NCBI GenBank assembly: GCA_900544195.1
Contig: UQUJ01000033.1
Coordinates: 1-33,042, forward strand
Reading direction: 5' to 3'
Source of the DNA: an uncultured Alistipes sp.
GTDB taxonomy: Bacteria; Bacteroidota; Bacteroidia; Bacteroidales; UBA932
DNA length: 33,042 nucleotides
The position numbers and the translations under genes were made by a program. Positions 7,988 through 15,395 of the stretch are shown in pieces (the stretch's first letter is position 1; each line of letters opens with the position of its first letter). The notes below the pieces were generated by a model that was not told where the DNA came from, searched no databases, and worked only from the letters and a program-made list of their open reading frames with translations.

Positions 7988-8734
7988 ATGAACATGCGGA
8001 AGACATTATTGCACATTATGGCCGTGGTTCTGATCGGCCTGACATCAACAGGTACTCTGAACGCAAGAACCAGTGGCGATGACGATGACTACAAGACCAA
8101 GACCTACGATGTAGGCACAATCTCGTCCATCGACGCAAACGGCCTGTTCAGTGTCATCTACGAGCAGACTTCGGGTGAGACCGATGTTTCGGTCAAGGCG
8201 AAGGACAAGGTGTTCGAGTGTCTGGATGTCAAGAATGATGACGGTATGCTGGTTCTGAAGCTTAATCTGAAAGACGGCAAGAGCTATACTCTGCCTCCGA
8301 TCGAGGTCAAGGTCCGCACCAAGCATCTGACCTACGTGGAATTGTCCGGTTCCGGCAGTTTCACCTGCGAGAGCGGCATCAAGACCGAATCCCTGAAGAT
8401 CAGGTCGTCCGGAGCGGGTAGCGTTGAGATCAATGACCTGTCCGCCAAGAACTCGATTGAGATAATGACCTCCGGAGCCGGCAAGGTCAATCTGGACGGT
8501 GCCAAGGCCAAGGATCTCAGCGTCGAGATGAACGGAGCCGGCAAGGTGGAAGTCCAGGGAATCGAGTCCAAGACCGCCACCGCAATCATCCGTGGGGCCG
8601 GCAAGATCACCCTCGGCGGCAAGACCGGCAACGCCATCTACAAGCTGAACGGAGTAGGCGTGATCGACGCCGAGTCCCTGAAAGCCGACAACGTCCGTTC
8701 CGACCGCGCCGGCATCGGCTCCATCCGGTACTAG
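7988..8734 (+). CDS. DUF2807 (GIN-domain) secreted protein with GAG repeats
   Basis: A 248 residue paralogue of the preceding gene. It has a cleavable Sec signal peptide (MNMRKTLLHIMAVVLIGLTS then TGTLNARTSG) and no lipobox. The body carries about seven turns with the pattern GSGS / GAGS / GAGK / GAGK / GAGK / GVGV / GIGS spaced 17-21 residues apart, again suggesting a beta-helix, but with GAG in place of the GSGD of its neighbour. An acidic patch (GDDDDY) follows the signal peptide. The ATG at 7988 and a second two codons in (7994) are both usable. It ends the operon; the following DNA is non-coding and repeat-rich. Function unknown; an envelope-stress or adhesion role would be speculation. 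Confidence 0.87.
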   Translation: MNMRKTLLHIMAVVLIGLTSTGTLNARTSGDDDDYKTKTYDVGTISSIDANGLFSVIYEQTSGETDVSVKAKDKVFECLDVKNDDGMLVLKLNLKDGKSYTLPPIEVKVRTKHLTYVELSGSGSFTCESGIKTESLKIRSSGAGSVEINDLSAKNSIEIMTSGAGKVNLDGAKAKDLSVEMNGAGKVEVQGIESKTATAIIRGAGKITLGGKTGNAIYKLNGVGVIDAESLKADNVRSDRAGIGSIRY

Positions 8735-8775
8735 CCCCCACCCTAATAACCAATTGACCAATTTCTCCTACGCCT

Positions 8776-8919
8776 GGCCACTGAGCTTGTTCAGTCACGT
8801 CAACGAGGCCGGTGGCCGTTCTGTTTAGTCGCTTCGGCAGGCTCAGCGACCTGCAAGGCATGACCCGACATAAAAGATCCGGGTTCTAACATCCGGTCAC
8901 TGAGCCTGTCGAAGTGGCC
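8776..8919 (+). repeat. Cluster of three REP-like hairpins
   Basis: Three short imperfect palindromes lie in the 469 base gap after the DUF2807 operon. They are 8776-8798 (GGCCACTGAGCTTGTTCAGT and onward), 8828-8850 (GTCGCT and AGCGAC around CGGCAGGCTC, opposite orientation) and 8895-8919 (GGTCACT paired with AGTGGCC around GAGCCTGTCGA). The shared core GAGCCTGTCGA or its complement makes them variants of one family. A decayed relative (CTCGGCAGGCTCTGCGACCA) lies near 10457-10476 on the far side of the transposase gene. Confidence 0.75.
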
Positions 8920-8951
8920 TATGTGATAAATAGCACCCACCGCTCGGCCGC

Positions 8952-9107
8952 ACCTCAACTTTACGAAACGCCTTCAGGGCAAACGGCCACTAAGTGCCGC
9001 CAAACATGGAATATGCTGAAAAACTCTTGGGGTAAGCCACAGGTTTTTCAGCATATTCCTTATCCTACGGCATTCAGTTCAGGGTTGGGCTGAAGGCGAT
9101 TCGTAAA
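8952..9107 (+). repeat. Hairpin repeat, copy A (left of transposase gene)
   Basis: About 155 bases from CCTCAACTTTACGAAACGCC to GGCGATTCGTA are nearly identical to 10586-10738 in the same orientation. The core is a 17 bp perfect stem (arms 9008-9024 and 9043-9059, GGAATATGCTGAAAAAC) with an 18 base loop. The two copies bracket the REP-associated transposase gene. Confidence 0.88.
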
Positions 9108-9203
9108 AAGCGTGGACAGGGTTCTGCAGTAAAAACAAAACTATGATGTTTTATAATCCGCTTATTTTCACGATCGTTCATCAGTGGACGGAATGAATAA
9201 TCA

Positions 9204-10172
9204 TCAGCGGGCTTTGCCAAAGATGGACTCAAGGATATTCTTGTCAAGCATAGTGACACGGCTCAGGACTGACAATGAGTAGGTTCGCCTGTCCGCCCAT
9301 AGTTTCCGGGCGACAGCGACTCTTTGTTCCACACTGGCTTTTGAGACGGCTGGCACATTCCATAGGGCATTGCAGATCGTCTTCGCTTCCCTTCGGAGTT
9401 CGGTCTCGGAAGCCTTATGCATCGCACTCAACGAGGTGCATTCTCGATCAATGGCTGATTCGATGTCCTTCTTCTGACTCATAAAGGCAATGAAGGCCCG
9501 TGGGGTTCTGAACAAGGCCTCGACAGATTTCCAATCGACATAAGAATGGGGTTGGAGCATTCCTTCGGCATCACAGAGCCAGTCCTCAGGCAGAGCCGTC
9601 AATGTGTGGAACATCGATCGGCGGGTCAAGACAGGATATTCACTTATTCTTTTTCCTCGCTTCGCGAAACGGTTATGATCCACGAAATAGATATCTCCGG
9701 GGCCCCATTCATATGCCCAAGGTGCCAACGGGAAGCCGGCTGCGATCGCATTCCTATAGACATACATAAACTTTGTCTTCAATTCATTCTCCGTGAATAT
9801 GGGATCGTTACTCACTCGTATCTTTCCCGTTACCGCGTGACATCTCTTTGTGCGTGAAAGGAACGACTCATGTTTCATTGCGATTGAACGCGCGAACCTA
9901 TCACAGTCTTGAAGACTTCCCTTTGCGATAAGATGGAAATGAGTGCCCATCACTTGCAAGGTCAGAATCACGATGCCGCATTGATACGCTGTCACGGCTA
10001 TAACATTCATTCCCCAAATATAGTCCTCACGTGATTCAAAGAGTATGCTGACATTCGTCCCGTCGGAATAGATGTGTGCATAGCCCTCAACAGGTTTGTC
10101 AACCCAACCGGACTGTATCGGGGTGGTCGCCTCGGTTTCTGATCTATTACATTGATTACTATTGTTATCCAT
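9204..10172 (-). CDS. REP-associated tyrosine transposase (HUH/Y1 superfamily) with C-terminal extension
   Basis: A 322 residue protein whose first ~165 residues match the IS200-like Y1 transposase fold. It shows a beta-strand and HUH motif LQVMGTHFHLIAKG (H78, H80), and the helix FMYVYRNAIAAGF with candidate nucleophile Y137 (Y139 as alternative), where typical relatives have YIHYNPVKHG. The WAYEWGPG region after it corresponds to the family's WPWSSY segment. The C-terminal ~150 residues exceed the usual length; the last part (REAKTICNALWN to SVLSRVTMLDKNILESIFGK) looks like a helix-turn-helix. Such proteins nick REP-type hairpin DNA. Two direct copies of a hairpin repeat bracket this gene and it has its own promoter. 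The frame is intact, so it may be active. Confidence 0.86.
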   Translation of the reverse strand: MDNNSNQCNRSETEATTPIQSGWVDKPVEGYAHIYSDGTNVSILFESREDYIWGMNVIAVTAYQCGIVILTLQVMGTHFHLIAKGSLQDCDRFARSIAMKHESFLSRTKRCHAVTGKIRVSNDPIFTENELKTKFMYVYRNAIAAGFPLAPWAYEWGPGDIYFVDHNRFAKRGKRISEYPVLTRRSMFHTLTALPEDWLCDAEGMLQPHSYVDWKSVEALFRTPRAFIAFMSQKKDIESAIDRECTSLSAMHKASETELRREAKTICNALWNVPAVSKASVEQRVAVARKLWADRRTYSLSVLSRVTMLDKNILESIFGKAR

Positions 10173-10212
10173 ATTTATAATATGATTAAAGGTTCAAATG
10201 TTGATCATAGGG

Positions 10213-10243
10213 CAAACATAGGACAAAAATCACGGGTTCACAA
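10213..10243 (-). promoter_or_regulatory. Promoter of the transposase gene
   Basis: On the minus strand there is TTG (10243-10241), a 20 base spacer, and TATGTTTG (10220-10213), a full Bacteroidota -33/-7 match. It lies about 40 bases before the transposase ATG. Confidence 0.72.
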
Positions 10244-10585
10244 TGAATCATAAAAAACATAGCAAAAATTTTTCTGTTTTTTATAGAAACAGTGCTATTC
10301 TTACCATCAATATAGAATTTGTTTATTCACATAAAAAAATTCTTTTATGACTATTCACTCTACGGTTTCGCTTGTCTCTTACACAAAGGCAAGTCTGGCA
10401 CAATGTATTGGCTCAATTATCATCAACATTACGGCCGGAGAATCGGCCTCTAGCACCTCGGCAGGCTCTGCGACCACAAAGGCCCGGTCACTAGACATAA
10501 GCTATTAACAGAACAAAAAGCAAGACAAGATATATTCCGGAATAAGCGGTGCCAAAGTGACCGATGTCATGAATAACACCCGCGA
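10244..10585. other. Gene-free AT-rich spacer with small hairpins
   Basis: No credible coding frame was found. The first ~130 bases are AT-rich and contain two small palindromes: CTGTTT/AAACAG (10274-10292) and CATAAAA/TTTTATG (10330-10349). The later part is more GC-rich and holds a decayed copy of the REP-like core around 10457-10476. From about 10550 it shows patchy similarity to 8913-8951, so the repeated unit may once have been longer. Confidence 0.6.
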
Positions 10586-10738
10586 CATCAACTTTACAAA
10601 ACGCCTTCAGGGCAAACGGCCACTGAGTGCCGCCAAACAATGGATATGCTGAAAAACTCTTCGGGTAAGCCATAGGTTTTTCAGCATATTCCTTATTCTA
10701 TGGTGTTCTGTTCAGGGTTGGGCTGAAAGCGATTCGTA
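10586..10738 (+). repeat. Hairpin repeat, copy B (right of transposase gene)
   Basis: Direct copy of 8952-9107 with scattered substitutions. The stem is 14 bp (arms 10644-10657 and 10676-10689, ATATGCTGAAAAAC). The end of the copy runs into an exact 15 bp tandem duplication of AAAGCGATTCGTATA (10726-10740 and 10741-10755). Confidence 0.88.
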
Positions 10739-10780
10739 TAAAAGCGATTCGTATAAAGAAGGAGATACACTCGCATGGGG

Positions 10781-10940
10781 ATGCATGGGAGACAAGGGAA
10801 AGCATGATAGATGCATGGGGATGCATGGGAGGCAAGGGAAAGCATGAAAGACGCATGGGCATGCATGGGAGGCAAGGGAAAGCATGATAGATGCATTGGG
10901 ATGCATGGGGATGCGTTGGCATGCATGGGGAGGCGTTGGG
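10781..10940 (+). repeat. 40 bp minisatellite with ATGCATGGG units
   Basis: Three near-identical 40 bp units start at 10781, 10821 and 10861, each opening ATGCATGGGA and carrying CAAGGGAAAGCATGA. Two 20 bp half units follow at 10901 and 10921. Differences between the full units are only a few bases each. The array ends two bases from the stop codon of pdxB. Because 40 is not a multiple of three and all frames of the minus strand stay open by composition, it is not read as coding. Confidence 0.93.
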
Positions 10941-10941
10941 A

Positions 10942-11988
10942 TCAGAAGATATAGAACTCCCTTCGGTACTGATAGTTGGAGCGGAGGGACTCGAAGTTTT
11001 CGGGAGCCATGCGGAGCATGAAATCGTCAGTGAAGATCGGGTAGTTGTACTGGAGGACGGAGGCGACCTCTCCCTGTGACTTGCCTTTCAGGTCAAGGCG
11101 GATTGACTCAAGGTCAATGATTTCGGTCTTGGGAAAGAAATCGTATAGAGGCTCTATGCCGAAGAAGCGGGCAAGGGCACGGACGGCCATCGTGGTACCG
11201 TTCTGCTTGCCTTGATAGGAGTAGCCGGCGATGTGCGGAGTGGCTATGTCCACCATATTCAGAAGCTCACGGTCAATGTTCGGCTCGTTGTTCCAAGTGT
11301 CGATGATCACCGGCCCCAACTTAGGGATCGCACGCTTCAGCGCCGCCTCATCGACGACCTCACCACGGGAAGCGTTGATGAATATGGTTCCAGGCTTCAT
11401 CATACCGAAGAACTCGTCATTCGCCATTCCCCTTGTGGTCTCGTTCAGAGGCACATGCATGGTCACGATGTCGGCATTGGACAAAAGATAGTCCAACGGG
11501 CAGAAACCCTCCATCCCCTCCTCGGCCATGCGTGGCGGATCGTTCTTCAGAACCTTGAACCCCAGGGAACCGGCCACGGAATCCACACGACGGCCGACAT
11601 TGCCTACACCGATGATGCCCAACTTGCCACCTTCCAGACGCAAAGCCTTCCGGGCGGCCACACCGTACAGAGCCGAAAAGACATAGTTCATGACTCCCCC
11701 CGCATTGCAACCGGCCGAGTTCCGGACTATGATTCCTTTTCCGTTGCAGTACGGGAGATCAATGTGATCCATACCGATCGTCGCCGTGGCGATGAACTTC
11801 ACCGGAGTGCCTTCGAGCAAAGAGGCGTCACACTTGGTTCTGGTCCTGACAATCAGTGCGTCGGAGTTCATCGCATCCTCGTGAGAGATGGCACGTCCCT
11901 CCATATACCTGACATCAGCATACGGTTCCAGAACACCTTCGATGAACGGAATCGCCTGATCGATTATGATCCTGATCTTGCTGTCCAT
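10942..11988 (-). CDS. pdxB: 4-phosphoerythronate dehydrogenase
   Basis: PdxB oxidises 4-phospho-D-erythronate in the DXP-dependent route to pyridoxal phosphate. The 348 residues show the D-isomer 2-hydroxyacid dehydrogenase layout. It has an NAD-binding GIIGVGNVGRRVD, catalytic Arg in NASRGEVVDEAAL, Glu in TWNNEPNID and His in IATPHIAGYSYQGK. The ATIGMDHID segment and the C-terminal extension (SIRLDLKGKSQGEVASVLQY onward) separate PdxB from SerA and other relatives. The ATG at 11988 opens the best frame. It lies 151 bases downstream of the DUF721 gene on the same strand, with no terminator seen between, so it may be read from the recF promoter. A minisatellite abuts its 3' end. Confidence 0.93.
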   Translation of the reverse strand: MDSKIRIIIDQAIPFIEGVLEPYADVRYMEGRAISHEDAMNSDALIVRTRTKCDASLLEGTPVKFIATATIGMDHIDLPYCNGKGIIVRNSAGCNAGGVMNYVFSALYGVAARKALRLEGGKLGIIGVGNVGRRVDSVAGSLGFKVLKNDPPRMAEEGMEGFCPLDYLLSNADIVTMHVPLNETTRGMANDEFFGMMKPGTIFINASRGEVVDEAALKRAIPKLGPVIIDTWNNEPNIDRELLNMVDIATPHIAGYSYQGKQNGTTMAVRALARFFGIEPLYDFFPKTEIIDLESIRLDLKGKSQGEVASVLQYNYPIFTDDFMLRMAPENFESLRSNYQYRREFYIF

Positions 11989-12139
11989 AACCTACTATTC
12001 CAAGATTTAAGATTGAAGGACTTCCCTCCAAGAAAGATAGAGAGGCCACCTTTCCGAAGAAGTCATACAATATTATTTTACTTAAAGAACATTTTCCACA
12101 AATCAAAACCGTTCCCAAAACTCCAACCAAACGCAACAA

Positions 12140-12487
12140 TCATTTAAGAATCAATTCCTTCACATACCCGACCTTGTCATAGTCCTTGACAAACAACTCG
12201 TCCTTTTCCAGAAACCGGTTCATCGCCTGAATCAAAGCAGGCTTCTGGAACTCCAGATGACTCCGCAGCATCGAGGACGACATCGTCACGTAAAGTTTTC
12301 CGTCACGGTAGAACTTCCGGAGCGTCTGGCCCGCCACCCCTGACACAGCGTCCCAAGCGGCGAAAACCCGCTGGGTATTGAGCCCGGCGCCAAGCTTCAA
12401 AGCTCTGATGTACAAAGGAATGAGTTGATCCATTCCCAAGGCCTCCTTGCGAGGCGTACCCTTGATCTTCTGAAACTCAGCCATCAT
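12140..12487 (-). CDS. DUF721 protein (DciA-like)
   Basis: About 115 residues of the DUF721 family, which includes DciA, the ancestral loader of the replicative helicase in many bacteria. The conserved core is visible as AWDAVSGVAGQTLRKFYRDGKLYVTMSSS and LRSHLEFQKPALIQAMNRFL, the KH-like fold of the family. The ATG at 12487 overlaps the recF stop (TGATG), so translation is probably coupled; a second ATG follows at 12484 and a TTG at 12490 is less likely. The recF-DUF721 pairing is common and supports a role in DNA replication. Function in this organism is inferred from family only. Confidence 0.87.
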   Translation of the reverse strand: MMAEFQKIKGTPRKEALGMDQLIPLYIRALKLGAGLNTQRVFAAWDAVSGVAGQTLRKFYRDGKLYVTMSSSMLRSHLEFQKPALIQAMNRFLEKDELFVKDYDKVGYVKELILK

Positions 12488-13584
12488 CAAATCTCCCTGA
12501 ACTCTCCCCCGACAGCCTCGAAATAAGCCCTGTCCGCGGTCAGACCATCCACAATCCCCGACATCCGGACCTTGTTGCTGTCTGTTATGAATATCTGGCC
12601 GAAGTCGCTCCCGGCGACCATTCCGAGCAGATTCGAGATTCTGCTCATATCCAGTTTGTCGAACACATCATCCAGCAGCAGCATCGGCGGGAAGCCGTAC
12701 CTGCGCTTCATAAGCTCGTACTGGGCGAACTTCAAGGAGACCAGAAACGACTTCTGCTGTCCCTGCGAGCCGCAACGCCTGATCGGAAAGCCGTTCATCT
12801 CAAAAAGGAAATCATCCCTCTGAATCCCTGCGGTGGTGTATTTAAGCATCCTGTCCTTCTCCCGCGAAGTCTTCAGAAGATCCACCAACGAGCCTTTCCG
12901 AAGATCCGACCTATAGTCGATCGACACAGTCTCGCGGCAACCTGAAAGCGTTGCGTAATGCTCGGCCACCAACGGTAGAAGGTCCTTGACAAAAGCGTCC
13001 CTCTTGCCGTGGATCACATCGGCATATTCATTCATCCTTTCGTCGAACACGTCCAGAAGCGACTCGTCGAAGGTTCCGTCCTTGAGCATCTTGTTGCGTT
13101 GGAAAAGCAGGCGGTTGTACTGCTGCATCGCGGCGAGATATTCCCTGTCCATCTGCGACAGCACCGAATTGACGAACCGCCGCCTGTCGTCACCGCTCTC
13201 GCTGACGAGGGAAGTATCTGACGGTGAGACCATCACTATCGGCAGAACCCCGATGTGCTCGGAGATCTTCGAATATGCCTTGTCGTCCCTCCGCACCTTC
13301 TTCTCGCCCTTGCCGTCCACCTGCACCGAGAACCGCGCGTCCGGTCCCATATTCATTGAATATGTCCCCGAGACGGCGAACGCGTCCGTGCCGTGCCGGA
13401 AGTTGAACCTGTCTGACGAGGCGAATGCGCTTTTGGTCATCGAAAGGTACCAGACGGCATCCATAAGATTTGTCTTTCCCTCCCCGTTATTGCCTGAGAT
13501 GCAATTGATGTTGGGAGAGAAAGACAATTCCTGAAACGCTATGTTCCTGAAATTCTGGACGACTATTTTCTTCAGTGCCGGCAT
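12487..13584 (-). CDS. recF: DNA replication and repair protein RecF
   Basis: RecF is an SMC-like ATPase that helps load RecA at single-strand gaps. From the ATG at 13584 (MPALKKIVVQNFRN) the protein is 365 residues, the usual RecF size; an upstream TTG at 13608 would add eight residues not expected in the family. It shows Walker A GNNGEGKTN (31-39), the ABC-type signature around RRCGSQGQQKSFLVSLKFAQ and Walker B MLLLDDVFDKLD. The N-terminal LKKIVVQNFRNI motif is typical. It is the first gene of a minus-strand unit with the DUF721 gene, and diverges from the TPR protein gene. Confidence 0.95.
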   Translation of the reverse strand: MPALKKIVVQNFRNIAFQELSFSPNINCISGNNGEGKTNLMDAVWYLSMTKSAFASSDRFNFRHGTDAFAVSGTYSMNMGPDARFSVQVDGKGEKKVRRDDKAYSKISEHIGVLPIVMVSPSDTSLVSESGDDRRRFVNSVLSQMDREYLAAMQQYNRLLFQRNKMLKDGTFDESLLDVFDERMNEYADVIHGKRDAFVKDLLPLVAEHYATLSGCRETVSIDYRSDLRKGSLVDLLKTSREKDRMLKYTTAGIQRDDFLFEMNGFPIRRCGSQGQQKSFLVSLKFAQYELMKRRYGFPPMLLLDDVFDKLDMSRISNLLGMVAGSDFGQIFITDSNKVRMSGIVDGLTADRAYFEAVGGEFREI

Positions 13585-13654
13585 CTGAACATCATTCCGA
13601 CTCCACAATGCCTTGATTCAGCAGCATTGTTTTCCGAGCCAATGTTTATGGCAA

Positions 13655-13662
13655 CAAATATA
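13655..13662 (-). promoter_or_regulatory. Candidate -7 box for recF
   Basis: The minus strand reads TATATTTG, a perfect TAnnTTTG, about 71 bases before the recF ATG. No TTG lies at the expected -33 spacing. Confidence 0.45.
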
Positions 13663-13699
13663 ATCAATTTCATGGGAAATGAGATAAGGCTTTCAATAA

Positions 13700-13730
13700 T
13701 TGCAGGATTAAACATTTTTTCATAATTTTG
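13700..13730 (+). promoter_or_regulatory. Promoter of the TPR protein/yebC pair
   Basis: TTG at 13700-13702, a 20 base spacer and TAATTTTG at 13723-13730 match the Bacteroidota -33/-7 pattern. It lies 37 bases before the ATG at 13768. Confidence 0.75.
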
Positions 13731-13767
13731 TGGGCTATTATTCGGTAATAACAAAAACTTTATAAAA

Positions 13768-14460
13768 ATGGCAAAGCAAGATGCAATTTTAAAGGAGAAA
13801 GAGCAGGAGCGTGAGGAAAAGGTCATCGAGACCGTGTCCAAGACCGACCAGTTCTTCCGTGAGAACAAAAAGACAATCTACGGTACACTGATCGCCCTTG
13901 TGGTGATTGCCCTCGTCCTTGTGGCGTACCAGAAGTTCTATGTCCAGCCTAAGAGCGACGAGGCCACGGCGCAGATGATCCCTGCGGAGGCCAACTTCCG
14001 CAACGGAGAGTTCGAACTCGCCCTCAACGGTGACGGCAACGTGCTTGGATTCGCCCAGATCATCGAAGACTTCGGAGCCAAGGGTGGCAAGGATGTCTAT
14101 TTCTACGCGGGAGTCTGCGAGCTTCAGCTCGGACACTACCAGGAGGCGATCGACTACCTTAAGAATTACAGCGGAAAGGACTCTATCCTCTCGGCACGTG
14201 CCTCTGCCTGCATCGGTGACGCTTACGTCGGTCTTGAGAAGTACAGCGAGGCTCTCGGATACTTCGAGAAAGCCGCTGCCGCCGCCGACAACATGTTCGC
14301 AGCAGGTTACCTTCTGAAGGCCGGTGTGACCTGCGAGGAACTCGGCGACAATGCAAAGGCGCTCACTTTCTTCAAGAAGATCAAGGATCAGTACCCTCAG
14401 TCAGTTGAAGGCTACGACATCGACAAGTACATCACCCGCATCGAGAACCAGACCAAATAA
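13768..14460 (+). CDS. Membrane-anchored tetratricopeptide-repeat protein
   Basis: A 230 residue protein with a charged, probably coiled N-terminus (KEKEQEREEKVIETV), one membrane helix at about 38-55 (YGTLIALVVIALVLVAYQ) and a C-terminal helical-repeat region with TPR-like units (FYAGVCELQLGHYQEAIDYL, ACIGDAYVGLEKYSEALGYF, GVTCEELGDNAKALTFFKKI). The layout is like YfgM: a single-pass inner membrane protein with periplasmic TPRs that bind partner proteins. It has its own promoter, and yebC follows five bases after the stop. The role is unknown; a chaperone or secretion-quality role would be by analogy only. Confidence 0.85.
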   Translation: MAKQDAILKEKEQEREEKVIETVSKTDQFFRENKKTIYGTLIALVVIALVLVAYQKFYVQPKSDEATAQMIPAEANFRNGEFELALNGDGNVLGFAQIIEDFGAKGGKDVYFYAGVCELQLGHYQEAIDYLKNYSGKDSILSARASACIGDAYVGLEKYSEALGYFEKAAAAADNMFAAGYLLKAGVTCEELGDNAKALTFFKKIKDQYPQSVEGYDIDKYITRIENQTK

Positions 14461-14465
14461 GGAAT

Positions 14466-15218
14466 ATGGGAAGAGCGTTTGAATTCCGAAAGGAAAGGAA
14501 GATGAAGAGGTGGGGGCACATGGCCAAGACCTTCACCAAGATCGGAAAGGAAATCACCATCGCCGTAAAGCAGGGTGGACCTGACGTGGTCGGCAACTCC
14601 AGGCTCAGAGCCCTCATGGCCGAGGCCAGGAGCGAGAACATGCCTAAGGACAACATCGAGAAGGCCATCAAGAGAGCTCTTGAGAAGAATCAGGGCGACT
14701 TCAAGGAGGTCGTGTTCGAAGGCTACGGCCCTCACGGAATCGCTTACCTCGTTGAGACAGCGACAGACAACAACACACGTACAGTCGCTAATGTGAGAAG
14801 CTACTTCACAAAATGCGGCGGCTCTCTCGGAACCAGCGGCAGCGTGAGCTTCATGTTCGACCACAAGTGCGTGTTCCGCATCAAGTATCAGGAAGGAATG
14901 GACATCGACGATCTTCAGCTTGCCCTTTGCGACTGCGATGATGATCCAGAGGTTTTCATCGAGGAGCAGGAGGACAAGGACGAGAACATCACGAAGAACG
15001 TGGTGATCTACGGCGCCTACGAGTCCTACGGAGCGATCCAGAAGTACATCGAGGACAATGGCTACGAGCTTGTGTCCGGAGGATTCGAGAGGATTCCTAA
15101 CGTGGATCTTAAGGATGTCACACCGGAGCAGCGTGAGACTCTTGACAAGCTCACCGGCCTTCTTGAGGACGATGACGATGTCACAAACGTTTACAACACG
15201 CTGAAACCGGCGGAGTAA
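14466..15218 (+). CDS. yebC: YebC/PmpR-family protein
   Basis: A 250 residue member of the YebC family, which has been described both as transcription regulators and as factors that help ribosomes through difficult peptide stretches. The start MGRAFEFRKERKMKRWGHMA differs slightly from the usual MAGHSKWANIKHRK but keeps the basic N-terminal helix. The core QGGPDVVGNSRLRALMAEAR, NMPKDNIEKAIKRA and FEGYGPHGIAYLVE is typical. It lies five bases after the TPR gene and ends at a strong terminator. Confidence 0.93.
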   Translation: MGRAFEFRKERKMKRWGHMAKTFTKIGKEITIAVKQGGPDVVGNSRLRALMAEARSENMPKDNIEKAIKRALEKNQGDFKEVVFEGYGPHGIAYLVETATDNNTRTVANVRSYFTKCGGSLGTSGSVSFMFDHKCVFRIKYQEGMDIDDLQLALCDCDDDPEVFIEEQEDKDENITKNVVIYGAYESYGAIQKYIEDNGYELVSGGFERIPNVDLKDVTPEQRETLDKLTGLLEDDDDVTNVYNTLKPAE

Positions 15219-15240
15219 TAATTACACTAATGAATATTAG

Positions 15241-15280
15241 AGGCTGACTGAAAATGTTTTTAGTCAGCCTTTTTTATTTT
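15241..15280 (+). terminator. Rho-independent terminator after yebC
   Basis: AGGCTGACT (15241-15249) pairs perfectly with 15262-15270, extended inward by an AAAA/TTTT pairing, and a T-rich run follows at 15270-15280. Confidence 0.92.
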
Positions 15281-15331
15281 ACGGAGTGGTCATGATGGGC
15301 GCAAGAAATTTACGATTTTGCGGCCAGGAAT

Positions 15332-15362
15332 TTTGAATGAAACAGGATTCTTGATAAATTTG
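15332..15362 (+). promoter_or_regulatory. Promoter of the methylmalonyl-CoA decarboxylase operon
   Basis: TTTG at 15332-15335, a 19 base spacer and TAAATTTG at 15355-15362 give a full -33/-7 match, 34 bases before the mmdA ATG. Confidence 0.82.
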
Positions 15363-15395
15363 TGTTTTGGAAAATTTTGATTAAAGCACAGAAGT

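Noticed and set aside
10491..10673. 60 residue minus-strand open frame (MAYPKSFSAYPLFGGTQWPF...) with a hydrophobic end
   Set aside because: It lies mostly inside hairpin repeat copy B, and the homologous stretch in copy A does not keep an equivalent frame; it is best explained by the repeat.
10693..10926. Three overlapping minus-strand frames rich in Cys/His/Pro/Met across the minisatellite
   Set aside because: All three frames are open because of the 40 bp repeat composition; there is no start context and no conserved protein pattern.
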